A DNA stretch of 38,397 nucleotides. It comes from DASSBG01 sp035699085 (GTDB taxonomy: Bacteria > Pseudomonadota > Gammaproteobacteria > Xanthomonadales > Rhodanobacteraceae). Every line of letters starts with the position of its first letter. The first letter of the stretch is position 1. Below the pieces are notes generated by a model. The model was not told the DNA's origin and did no database searches. It saw nothing but the letters and a program-made list of their open reading frames with translations. This document shows positions 7,848 through 15,238 of this stretch, in pieces. Location of the stretch: positions 1 through 38,397 of the forward strand of contig DASSBG010000014.1 in assembly GCA_035699085.1 (NCBI GenBank), in the 5' to 3' direction. The translations under genes were made by a program, and so were the position numbers.

Positions 7848-7958
7848 AGACGCCGCGGCCGCGCGTCGCCTGTCTCCAGTCGCCTGCGCAGCGGGACAGG
7901 TTGAAACCGCCTTGCGGCGTCAGGTCCCGCCGGCCGGCCTCGCTACAATGGCCGGCCG

Positions 7959-10259
7959 ATGGACGTATCCCACCTGCTCGATTCCCTCAATGCCGCCCAA
8001 CGCGAGGCGGTCAGCGCGCCGCCGGGCCACTACCTGGTGTTGGCCGGCGCCGGCTCGGGCAAGACGCGCGTCCTGACCCACCGCATCGCCTGGCTGGTGG
8101 AGGTGGAGCGGGTTTCGCCATGGTCGATCCTGGCGGTGACCTTCACCAACAAGGCCGCCGGCGAGATGCGCGCGCGGCTGGGCAGCCTGATGCCCGGCGG
8201 CATGCGCGGCCTCAGCGTCGGCACCTTCCACGGCATCGCCCACCGCCTGCTGCGCCAGCACTGGCGCGAGGCGAACCTGCCGGAAACCTTCCAGATCCTG
8301 GACGCCGACGACCAGCGGCGCATGGTCAAGCGCATCGCCACCGGCCTTGGCGTCGACGAAGCGCGCTACCCCGCGCGCCAGGCCGTGTGGCAGATCAATT
8401 CGTGGAAGGACGAGGGCAAGCGCGCCGCCAGCCTCGATTACCGCCAGCATCCCGCCACGCGCACCTGGATCGAGATCTACGCTGCCTACGAGGACGCTTG
8501 CCAGCGCGCCGGGCTGGTTGATTTTGCCGAGCTGCTGCTGCGCGCGCACGAGCTGTGGCTGAAGGACGACGCGTTGCTGCGCCACTACCGCGAGCGCTGG
8601 CGGCACCTGCTGATCGACGAGTTCCAGGACACCAACACCTTGCAGTACGCCTGGATCCGCGTGCTGGCCGGCGACAGCGGCAAGACCTTCGTGGTCGGCG
8701 ACGACGACCAGGCCATCTACGGCTGGCGCGGGGCCAAGGTCGAGAACATGCAGGCCTACCTGCGCGACTTCCCCGGCACGCGAACCATCCGCCTGGAACA
8801 GAACTACCGCTCGACCGCCACCATCCTCAAGGCCGCCAACGCGGTGATCGACCGCAACGGTTCGCGGCTGGGCAAGAATCTCTGGACCGATGGCGCCGAT
8901 GGCGAACGCATCGCCCTCTACGCCGCCTACAACGAACAGGACGAGGCGCGTTTCGTCATCGAACACCTGCGCGAGCACCTCGCCGCCGAGGGCCGGGCCA
9001 ACGACTGCGCGATCCTTTACCGCTCCAACGCGCAATCGCGCAACTTCGAGGAGCAGCTCAACCAGTACCGGCTGCCCTACCGCGTCTACGGTGGCCTGCG
9101 TTATTTCGACCGCGCCGAGATCCGCGACGTGCTGGCCTACCTGCGCCTCGGCGCCAACCACAGCGACGATGCCGCGTTCGAACGGGCCGTCAACACGCCG
9201 CCGCGCGGCATCGGCGAGCGCACGCTCGCGGTGTTGCGCCAGCGCGCCCGCCGCGACCAGCTGCCACTGTGGGACGCGGCGCTGGCCGAGCTGGCCGGCG
9301 ACACGCTGGCCGCGCGCGCCAAGGGCGCGGTAAAGGCGTTTCTGGCGCTGGTCGGTGAGTTGGGCGGAAACGCAGGGGCCGCGACCCTTGAAGAACCGGG
9401 TCCCGCAGCCTCGCCGGCTACGCTTCCGACAGCGCACGCCGGAGCCGCATCGCCTGAGTCCGCGTCGCCGCCGGACACCCCCGATCCCCGGTCCCCGGTC
9501 CCCGGTCCCCATCATCAACTCACGCTGTCCGAGCAAGTCGACCACGTCATCGCCGTCAGCGGCCTGCGCGAGTATCACGAGCGCGACAGCCGCGGCGGCG
9601 GTGAGGCGCGGGTGGAGAACATCGACGAGCTGGTCAACGTCGCCGAACGCTTCGAGCGGACGCCGGAGGATGCCGAGGCGGGGCTCGACGAGCTCAGCGC
9701 CTTTCTCGCCCACGCGGCGCTGGAAGCCGGCGAGGGCCAGGGCGAAGCCTGGGAAGACTGCGTGCAGCTGATGACGCTGCATTCGGCCAAGGGCCTGGAG
9801 TTTCCGATCGTCTTCCTGGTCGGCATGGAAGAAGGGCTGTTCCCCAGCCAGCGCTCGATCGAGGACGAGGGCCGGCTGGAGGAGGAACGCCGGCTGGCCT
9901 ACGTCGGCATCACCCGCGCGCGCGAACGGCTGGTGCTCAGCTACGCCGAGGCGCGCCGGCTGCACGGCACGGCGATGCTCTGCCGCCCGTCACGCTTCCT
10001 CGGCGAGATCCCCGCCGAGCTGCTGGACGAGGTGCGCCCGCGGGTGCAGGTCAGCCGGCCGGTCTACCGCGACGCGCTGCAGGATGCGCCGGCGCATGGC
10101 GGCCTGCAGCTCGGCCAGCGCGTGCAGCACGCGAAGTTCGGCGACGGCGTGGTGGTCGCCGCCGAGGGCGCCGGCGAGCACGCCCGCGTGCAGGTCCACT
10201 TCGAGAACGACGGCGCCAAGTGGCTGGTGCTGGCGTACGCGAACCTCACCCCAATCTGA
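7959..10259 (+). CDS. uvrD: DNA helicase II UvrD with a repeat-derived linker
   Basis: Superfamily 1A 3'-5' helicase for nucleotide-excision and mismatch repair; 766 residues against 720 in E. coli. Motifs: GAGSGKT (Walker A, residues about 29-35), AVTFTNKAAGEMR (Ia), LLIDEFQDTN (II), VVGDDDQAIYGWRGA (III), EQNYRST (IV), LMTLHSAKGLEFPIVFLVGM (V), RRLAYVGITRAR (VI). The C-terminal QRVQHAKFGDGVVV block is the UvrD tail fold that binds partner proteins. Residues about 467-520, in subdomain 2B between ALVGELG and LTLSEQVDHVI, form a Pro/Ala/Ser-rich insert whose DNA contains a GGTCCCC tandem like the intergenic repeats. TACAAT at 7944-7949 lies close to the start, with no clear ribosome-binding site. 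Confidence 0.96.
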   Translation: MDVSHLLDSLNAAQREAVSAPPGHYLVLAGAGSGKTRVLTHRIAWLVEVERVSPWSILAVTFTNKAAGEMRARLGSLMPGGMRGLSVGTFHGIAHRLLRQHWREANLPETFQILDADDQRRMVKRIATGLGVDEARYPARQAVWQINSWKDEGKRAASLDYRQHPATRTWIEIYAAYEDACQRAGLVDFAELLLRAHELWLKDDALLRHYRERWRHLLIDEFQDTNTLQYAWIRVLAGDSGKTFVVGDDDQAIYGWRGAKVENMQAYLRDFPGTRTIRLEQNYRSTATILKAANAVIDRNGSRLGKNLWTDGADGERIALYAAYNEQDEARFVIEHLREHLAAEGRANDCAILYRSNAQSRNFEEQLNQYRLPYRVYGGLRYFDRAEIRDVLAYLRLGANHSDDAAFERAVNTPPRGIGERTLAVLRQRARRDQLPLWDAALAELAGDTLAARAKGAVKAFLALVGELGGNAGAATLEEPGPAASPATLPTAHAGAASPESASPPDTPDPRSPVPGPHHQLTLSEQVDHVIAVSGLREYHERDSRGGGEARVENIDELVNVAERFERTPEDAEAGLDELSAFLAHAALEAGEGQGEAWEDCVQLMTLHSAKGLEFPIVFLVGMEEGLFPSQRSIEDEGRLEEERRLAYVGITRARERLVLSYAEARRLHGTAMLCRPSRFLGEIPAELLDEVRPRVQVSRPVYRDALQDAPAHGGLQLGQRVQHAKFGDGVVVAAEGAGEHARVQVHFENDGAKWLVLAYANLTPI

Positions 10260-10261
10260 CC

Positions 10262-10369
10262 GGGACCCGGGAAAAACCGGGGTCAGAGTGCACTTTCCAA
10301 CGCGGCCCGGAATCGACCGACGACACCGGCGGGAAAGTGCACTCTGACCCCGGTTTCCGGGCCGGTCCC
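10262..10369. repeat. Large inverted repeat between uvrD and msrC
   Basis: Two arms of about 37 bases surround a spacer of about 33 bases. The core is a perfect 24-bp inverted repeat, 10275-10298 with 10332-10355, containing GGGGTCAGAGTGCACTTTCC. It begins three bases after the uvrD stop and ends six bases before the msrC stop, so the RNA of either strand would fold into a long hairpin. I recall similar GGGGTCAGAGTG ends bordering REP-associated tyrosine transposase elements in this order; no transposase is present here. Confidence 0.8.
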
Positions 10370-10374
10370 GGCTT

Positions 10375-10863
10375 TCACCCCACCGCCGCCATGAAGATCG
10401 TGCAGAGCATCTCCATCCCCTCGCGGTCGTCGTCGTCGAAGCGGCCGGCGCGCGGGCTGTCGACGTCCCAGACGCCGAGCAGGCGGCCGTCGGCGCGGTG
10501 CAGCGGCACCACCACCTCGGAGCGCGACTGCGGGTCGCAGAAGATGTGGTTCGGGTGCGCGGTGACGTCGGCGACGACCTGGCTCTCGCCGCTGGCCGCG
10601 GCTTCGCCGCAAACGCCCTTGCCCAGCGCGATGCGGATGCAGGCGGGGCGGCCCTGGAACGGCCCGACCACCAGCTCCGTGCCGTCGAACAGATAGAAAC
10701 CGGCCCAGTTGATCTCCGGCAGTGCGTGGTACACCAGCGCGGCGAAATTGGCGGCGTTGGCGATCAGATCGCGCTCGCCTTCGAGCAGGCCGCGCACCTG
10801 CGGCGCCAGCTCGGCGTACTGGCTGGCCTTGTCGGTGGCGGTGGTGGCGTGACTGTGGAACAT
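10375..10863 (-). CDS. msrC: Free methionine-(R)-sulfoxide reductase
   Basis: A GAF-fold cytosolic enzyme that reduces free methionine-R-sulfoxide with thioredoxin as electron donor. The 162-residue length is typical. The substrate pocket motif NWAGFYLF is present, as are the three conserved cysteines in GRPACIRIALGKGVCGEAA and HIFCDPQSRSE. The C-terminal LGVWDVDSPRAGRFDDDDR is also family-typical. It converges on uvrD across a long inverted repeat and is divergent from the TMEM175-like gene. The stop codon is followed by a repeat-like GCCGGGACCGG tail. Confidence 0.92.
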   Translation of the reverse strand: MFHSHATTATDKASQYAELAPQVRGLLEGERDLIANAANFAALVYHALPEINWAGFYLFDGTELVVGPFQGRPACIRIALGKGVCGEAAASGESQVVADVTAHPNHIFCDPQSRSEVVVPLHRADGRLLGVWDVDSPRAGRFDDDDREGMEMLCTIFMAAVG

Positions 10864-10888
10864 GGGCGGGGGCCGCGGCGGAAACCCG

Positions 10889-10897
10889 TATTATGAT
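10889..10897 (+). promoter_or_regulatory. Possible -10 element of the TMEM175-like gene
   Basis: TATTATGAT ends six bases before ATG 10904, and no ribosome-binding site lies between. Transcription would start at or next to the ATG. Confidence 0.4.
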
Positions 10898-10903
10898 CGC
10901 GCC

Positions 10904-11626
10904 ATGCCGCCAAGCGAAACGACCAGGCAGTTGCAGGCACGCCAGGAGCGAACCGAAAGCGAGCGGCTGGACAATTTCGTCGACGGCGCCTTCGCTTTCG
11001 CCGTCACGCTGCTGGTGATCAGCGGCAGCTCGTTCCCGCACGACATCGATTCGCTGCTGGTCGCCATTGGCGGCGTGCCCGCCTTCGCCGCCTGCTTCGC
11101 CCAGCTCGCGGTCTTCTGGTACGGCCACGTGCGCTGGCGCGAGAAGGCGCAAACATCGGACCGCACCAGCCTGCTGCTGTCGCTGCTGCTGGTGTTCTTC
11201 GCGCTGATCTTCGTTTACCCGCTGCACATGGTCTTCGCCAGCTTCTTCCACTCGATCAGTGGGGGCGCGCTGCCAATGGATTTCGTCTTCGACCACAGCA
11301 GCATGCACGACATGAAGGCGCTGTTCGTGATCTACGGCCTGGCCTACACCTGCATGGCGGGCACGCTGGCGTTGCTGTTCCGCCACGGCATGCGCCACGC
11401 AGTGGCATTGGCGCCCGCAGGGCGCGTCAAGGCCGGCGTGCACATGCTGGCCTGGGCCTACGGAGCCGCCATCGGCCTGCTGTCGGCGGCCATCGCGCTG
11501 GCGGTCCCCGCGAACGGCAGCGACTGGATGATCTCGCTGGCCGGTTTCAGTTACGTGTTGCTGGGCGGCATGGGCCCGCTGCTCGGCCGTTACCGGGTGC
11601 ATCTGCAGGCACGTCTGGCGACATGA
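10904..11626 (+). CDS. TMEM175/DUF1211-family potassium channel-like protein
   Basis: A 240-residue integral membrane protein. The N-terminal segment RLDNFVDGAFAFAVTLLVIS matches the family signature RxxxFSDGxFAxAxTLL of helix 1, with Val in place of Ser. About six membrane helices follow, including FAACFAQLAVFWYGH (helix 3 of the family usually has W and H here), SLLLSLLLVFFALIFVYPL and a final SLAGFSYVLLGGMGPLL. Bacterial relatives are single-repeat proteins that form tetrameric, weakly selective K+ channels; channel activity here is inferred from family. I reject the upstream ATG 10862, which overlaps the msrC start. It overlaps bioD by four bases (ATGA). Confidence 0.8.
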   Translation: MPPSETTRQLQARQERTESERLDNFVDGAFAFAVTLLVISGSSFPHDIDSLLVAIGGVPAFAACFAQLAVFWYGHVRWREKAQTSDRTSLLLSLLLVFFALIFVYPLHMVFASFFHSISGGALPMDFVFDHSSMHDMKALFVIYGLAYTCMAGTLALLFRHGMRHAVALAPAGRVKAGVHMLAWAYGAAIGLLSAAIALAVPANGSDWMISLAGFSYVLLGGMGPLLGRYRVHLQARLAT

Positions 11627-12339
11627 GCGCGGCCGGGGTGTTTGTCGCCGGCACCGACACCGAGGTCGGCAAGACCTTCGTTGCCTGCGCACTGCTGCGG
11701 GCGCTGCGGGAACGCGGCCTGCGCGCCAGCGGCATGAAACCGGTGGCCAGCGGCAGCGAGCCGGCGCCGGACGGGCTGCGCAACCCGGATGCGCTCGCAC
11801 TGCTCGAGGCCAGCGACCCGCGCCCCGACTACGCCACCTGCAACCCCTTCGCCTTTGCCGAACCGGTGTCGCCGCACCTGGCCGCGCCAGCGCATGCCCT
11901 CGAGGTCACGCTGGCCCCGATCGAGGCCGCCTACGCACGGCTGGCGGCGCAGGCCGACGTGGTGGTGGTTGAAGGCGTCGGTGGCTGGCAGGCGCCGCTC
12001 AGCCCGCGGCTGCTGGCTTCGGCCTTGCCGCAGGCGCTGCGATTGCCGGTGGTCCTGGTGGTCGGCTTGCGGCTGGGCTGCCTGAACCACGCCCAACTCA
12101 GCGCCCGTGCCATCCTCGCCGATGGCTGCCCGCTGCTCGGCTGGGTCGCCAACCGCATCGATGCCGGGATGCTGCGGCCGGACGACAACCTCGCCGCGCT
12201 GCGCGCGCTGCTGCCGGCGCCCTGCCTGGGCGTCGTGCCCGCCGCCGCCGATGCGGCGCAGGCCACCGCGGCGCTGGCCGAGGCGGCACGTGCCGTCGCG
12301 AATGGCGCTGGCACCGCCGCGCCGGCCGGATTATCTTAG
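11623..12339 (+). CDS. bioD: Dethiobiotin synthetase
   Basis: ATP-dependent ring closure of 7,8-diaminopelargonic acid with CO2 to give dethiobiotin, the penultimate step of biotin synthesis. The product has 238 residues. It has the P-loop GTDTEVGKTFVACALLRAL near the N-terminus, MKPVASG, VVVEGVGGWQAPLS (Mg/substrate loop) and LGCLNHAQLSARAI with GWVANRID, all family-typical. Its ATG overlaps the stop of the TMEM175-like gene, implying translational coupling. Other bio genes are not in the window. Confidence 0.94.
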   Translation: MSAAGVFVAGTDTEVGKTFVACALLRALRERGLRASGMKPVASGSEPAPDGLRNPDALALLEASDPRPDYATCNPFAFAEPVSPHLAAPAHALEVTLAPIEAAYARLAAQADVVVVEGVGGWQAPLSPRLLASALPQALRLPVVLVVGLRLGCLNHAQLSARAILADGCPLLGWVANRIDAGMLRPDDNLAALRALLPAPCLGVVPAAADAAQATAALAEAARAVANGAGTAAPAGLS

Positions 12340-12372
12340 CGGTCCCACCCACCGCTGCCGCCGAGGACTCCC

Positions 12373-12726
12373 ATGCAGCGTACTTCCGAGCGCTTCTACT
12401 TCCGCATCGAGGACCTCGCCCACGCCCAGGGCGAATACAGCGACCTGGCCTTCGAGGGCACTTCGCCGGCGCAGTTTGCCGCGGAGTTCCAGCGTGGCCT
12501 GCGCGAGCCCGACCTGTTCCGCCGCTGGCGCAAGAAGCAGCCTGATCCCGAGGCGGTGCCGGAATCGCTGGCGCCGTTCGACCCGGACGCCACCGTGGTC
12601 GCCAGTGCCGCCGACATGCACACCGACGTCGAGGTCACCACCAACCTTACCCATCGCGTGGTCGCGCACCGGCTGACGCTGCTGGTGGGGCGCGGCTGGA
12701 CGTTGCGCGACGTGCGCCTGGTTTGA
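12373..12726 (+). CDS. Conserved-looking hypothetical protein
   Basis: A 117-residue soluble protein from ATG 12373 with a GAGGA ribosome-binding site, 33 bases after bioD. There is no signal peptide, membrane helix or metal motif. The N-terminal half is mixed (RTSERFYFRIEDLAHAQGEY), the middle is Pro/Asp-rich (KKQPDPEAVPESLAPFDPD), and the C-terminal 45 residues look like a beta-rich fold (ATVVASAADMHTDVEVTTNL, HRLTLLVGRGWTLRDVRLV). Codon use resembles its neighbours, so it is very probably a real gene. I do not recognise the family. Confidence 0.72.
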   Translation: MQRTSERFYFRIEDLAHAQGEYSDLAFEGTSPAQFAAEFQRGLREPDLFRRWRKKQPDPEAVPESLAPFDPDATVVASAADMHTDVEVTTNLTHRVVAHRLTLLVGRGWTLRDVRLV

Positions 12727-12819
12727 TCGCGGGGCGGTTTCCGCTATCGTGATCCGTTCGACAGCGGCCGCCGCGCGGCCGCGCGTCGCTTCCGTGTCCA
12801 CCGCCTTGGAAAGCCGCCC

Positions 12820-15021
12820 ATGTCCACACTTCGTTACCTCGTTCCCCTCGCCGCGCTCGGCCTGGCCGCGTGTTCGGCCTCGCAGCCGAAAGCCGCGACG
12901 CCCGACGCCGCGCTGTCGACTGCAAGCGCTGCCACCACGAGCCCCGCCGTGACCTCCACCGCCGCCCACGTCAACCCGTTCTTTGCCGAGAGCACGCTGC
13001 CGTTCCAGGCGCCGCCGTTCGACAAGATTGAGGACAGCGACTACCAGCCGGCGATCGAGAAGGGCATGCGCGAGCGGCTCGCCGAAGTCGAGAAGATCGC
13101 CAACAACCCGGAGCCGCCGACCTTCCAGAACACCTACGTGGCACTGGAGAAGACCGGCGCGCTGCTCGACCGCGCCATGCACGCCTTCAACGTGGTGACC
13201 AGTGCCAACACCAACCCCACACTGCAGAAGGTGCAGGAAGAGGAAGCGCCGAAACTGGCCGCCAACCAGGACGCGGTCTACCTCAACGAAAAGCTGTTCA
13301 AGCGCCTGCAGGCGGTTTACCAGAAGCGCGACCAGCTCGACCTCGACCCGGAGTCGCTGCGCCTGGTGAACGTGGTCTATGACCAGTTCGTGCACCACGG
13401 CGCCAAGCTCTCCGACGCCGACAAGGCCAGGCTGAAGCAGCTCAACAAGCAGGAGTCGACGCTCAGCGCGCAGTTCGTCAACAAGCTGCTGGCCGCGACC
13501 AAGGCCGGCGCGCTGGTGGTGGACGACAAGAGCAAGCTGGCCGGCCTCAGCGACGCCCAGCTGGCGGCCGCCGCCGAGGCCGCCAAGGCCCGCCGCCTGG
13601 ACGGCAAGTGGGTGATCCCGCTGCAGAACACCACCCAGCAGCCGTTGCTCAGCACGCTCAGCGACCGCGCCACACGCAAGGCGCTGTTCGAGGCGTCCTG
13701 GAACCGTGCCGAGCACGGTGGCGACAACGACACCCGCAAGACCATCGAGCAGCTCGCCGAGGTCCGCGCCGACCAGGCCAAGCTGCTCGGCTACCCCAAC
13801 TATGCCGCCTGGAAGCTGGTCAACCAGATGGCCAAGACGCCGGAGACGGCGATCAAGTTCATGCACGAGCTGGGGCCGGCCGCCGTCGCACGCGCCAAGG
13901 CCGAGGCCAAGGACATCCAGGCGGCCATCGACGCCAGCGGCAAGCACTTCAAGCTGCAGCCCTGGGACTGGGAGTTCTACGCCGAGAAGGTGCGCAAGGC
14001 CAAGTACGATCTCGACGAGGACCAGATCAAGCCCTACTTCGAGCTCAATGACGTGCTGGAGAACGGCGTGTTCTACGCCGCGCACCAGCTCTACGGCATC
14101 AGTTTCAAGGAGCGGCACGACCTGCCGGTGTGGCAGGACGACGTGCGCGTGTTCGAGGTGGATGACGCCGACGGCTCGCCGATCGGCCTGTTCTACTGCG
14201 ACTATTTCAAGCGCGACAACAAGGGCGGCGGCGCCTGGATGGACAACCTCGTCACCCAGACCACGCTGCTCGGCCAGAAGCCGGTGATCTACAACGTCGC
14301 CAACTTCCCCAAGCCGGCGCCGGGCCAGCCCGCGTTGCTGAGCTGGGACGACGTGACCACCATGTTCCACGAGTTCGGCCATGCGCTGCACGGCTTCTTC
14401 GCCAACCAGCAGTACCCGACGCTCTCGGGTACCAACACGGCGCGCGACTTCGTCGAGTTCCCGTCGCAGTTCAACGAGCACTGGGCTTCCAACCCCGAGG
14501 TGTTCGCGCACTTCGCCAAGCACTACAAGACCGGCGAGCCGATGCCCAAGGCGCTGGTCGAGAAGATGCGCAAGGCCGGCAAGTTCAACATGGGCTACGA
14601 CATGACCGAGCTGGTCGCCGCCGCGATGCTCGACATGGACTGGCACACGCTGCCGGCCAGCGCGCCGCTGAAGGATGCCGACAAGTTCGAGAAGGCCTCG
14701 CTGAAGAAGGACCACATCGATCTCAGCTACGTGCCGCCGCGCTACCGCTCCAGCTACTTCATGCACATCTGGGGCAACGGCTACGCGGCCGGCTACTACG
14801 CCTACCTGTGGACCGAGATGCTGGCCGACGACGCCTTCGAGTGGTTCAAGGAGCACGGTGGCCTGACCCGCGAGAATGGCCAGCGCTTCCGCGACATGAT
14901 CCTGTCGCGTGGCAACACCGAAGATCTGGCGAAGATGTACAAGGAATGGCGCGGCCGCGCGCCGAGCATCGAGCCGATGCTGGTCGACCGTGGCCTGAAG
15001 CCGGCGGCGGACGGCAAGTAG
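12820..15021 (+). CDS. dcp: M3-family peptidyl-dipeptidase, predicted lipoprotein
   Basis: Zinc metallopeptidase of the thimet oligopeptidase/Dcp family, 733 residues. The signal peptide MSTLRYLVPLAALGLAAC ends in a lipobox, so the enzyme is probably anchored in the envelope. A Ser/Ala/Thr-rich linker runs to about residue 48. The zinc site is HEFGHALHGFF (first His near residue 518), with the downstream Glu ligand in FVEFPSQFNEHW. The C-terminal IWGNGYAAGYYAYLWTEMLA is the usual substrate-binding helix. E. coli Dcp lacks a lipobox, but lipoprotein versions are common in xanthomonads. GGAAAG precedes the ATG, and a strong terminator follows. Confidence 0.94.
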   Translation: MSTLRYLVPLAALGLAACSASQPKAATPDAALSTASAATTSPAVTSTAAHVNPFFAESTLPFQAPPFDKIEDSDYQPAIEKGMRERLAEVEKIANNPEPPTFQNTYVALEKTGALLDRAMHAFNVVTSANTNPTLQKVQEEEAPKLAANQDAVYLNEKLFKRLQAVYQKRDQLDLDPESLRLVNVVYDQFVHHGAKLSDADKARLKQLNKQESTLSAQFVNKLLAATKAGALVVDDKSKLAGLSDAQLAAAAEAAKARRLDGKWVIPLQNTTQQPLLSTLSDRATRKALFEASWNRAEHGGDNDTRKTIEQLAEVRADQAKLLGYPNYAAWKLVNQMAKTPETAIKFMHELGPAAVARAKAEAKDIQAAIDASGKHFKLQPWDWEFYAEKVRKAKYDLDEDQIKPYFELNDVLENGVFYAAHQLYGISFKERHDLPVWQDDVRVFEVDDADGSPIGLFYCDYFKRDNKGGGAWMDNLVTQTTLLGQKPVIYNVANFPKPAPGQPALLSWDDVTTMFHEFGHALHGFFANQQYPTLSGTNTARDFVEFPSQFNEHWASNPEVFAHFAKHYKTGEPMPKALVEKMRKAGKFNMGYDMTELVAAAMLDMDWHTLPASAPLKDADKFEKASLKKDHIDLSYVPPRYRSSYFMHIWGNGYAAGYYAYLWTEMLADDAFEWFKEHGGLTRENGQRFRDMILSRGNTEDLAKMYKEWRGRAPSIEPMLVDRGLKPAADGK

Positions 15022-15049
15022 GCCCAGCCATCCCATTCGCAGCACCCCG

Positions 15050-15079
15050 GCGGCCCGCCCAGCGCGGGCCGCTTTTTTT
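15050..15079 (+). terminator. Rho-independent terminator of dcp
   Basis: Perfect 9-bp GC stem GCGGCCCGC / GCGGGCCGC (15050-15058 with 15064-15072), five-base loop, then seven T residues (15073-15079). Confidence 0.93.
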
Positions 15080-15147
15080 GTGCCGGGATTCGGGAGTCGA
15101 CTCGCGGTCGGCAGCTGCGCCGCGGGTCATGCTGCCGACTGCGTCGG

Positions 15148-15181
15148 CTGTTGGGGTTCGCTTCGCTCACCGCCAACCTAC
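15148..15181. repeat. Solo right arm of the MITE-like repeat
   Basis: CTGTTGGGGTTCGCTTCGCT followed by CACCGCCAACCTAC, placed between the dcp terminator and the convergent gshA end. A GGGATTCGGGAG tail lies at about 15084-15095. Confidence 0.75.
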
Positions 15182-15238
15182 GATGCATCGGGGCTTCGAT
15201 AGGCTGTGCGGCCGCTCGCTGCGTCCTGCGCCCTGCCG

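Noticed and set aside
12764..12782. GCGGCCGC hairpin upstream of dcp as a riboswitch or terminator
   Set aside because: It is a simple 8-bp GC palindrome with a 3-base loop, no T-tract and no further structure; such palindromes arise often at this base composition.
12331..15045. A 904-codon open frame on the minus strand opposite dcp
   Set aside because: The plus strand encodes a clear M3 peptidase with all motifs; the antisense frame has no recognisable motif and stays open because of third-position GC bias.
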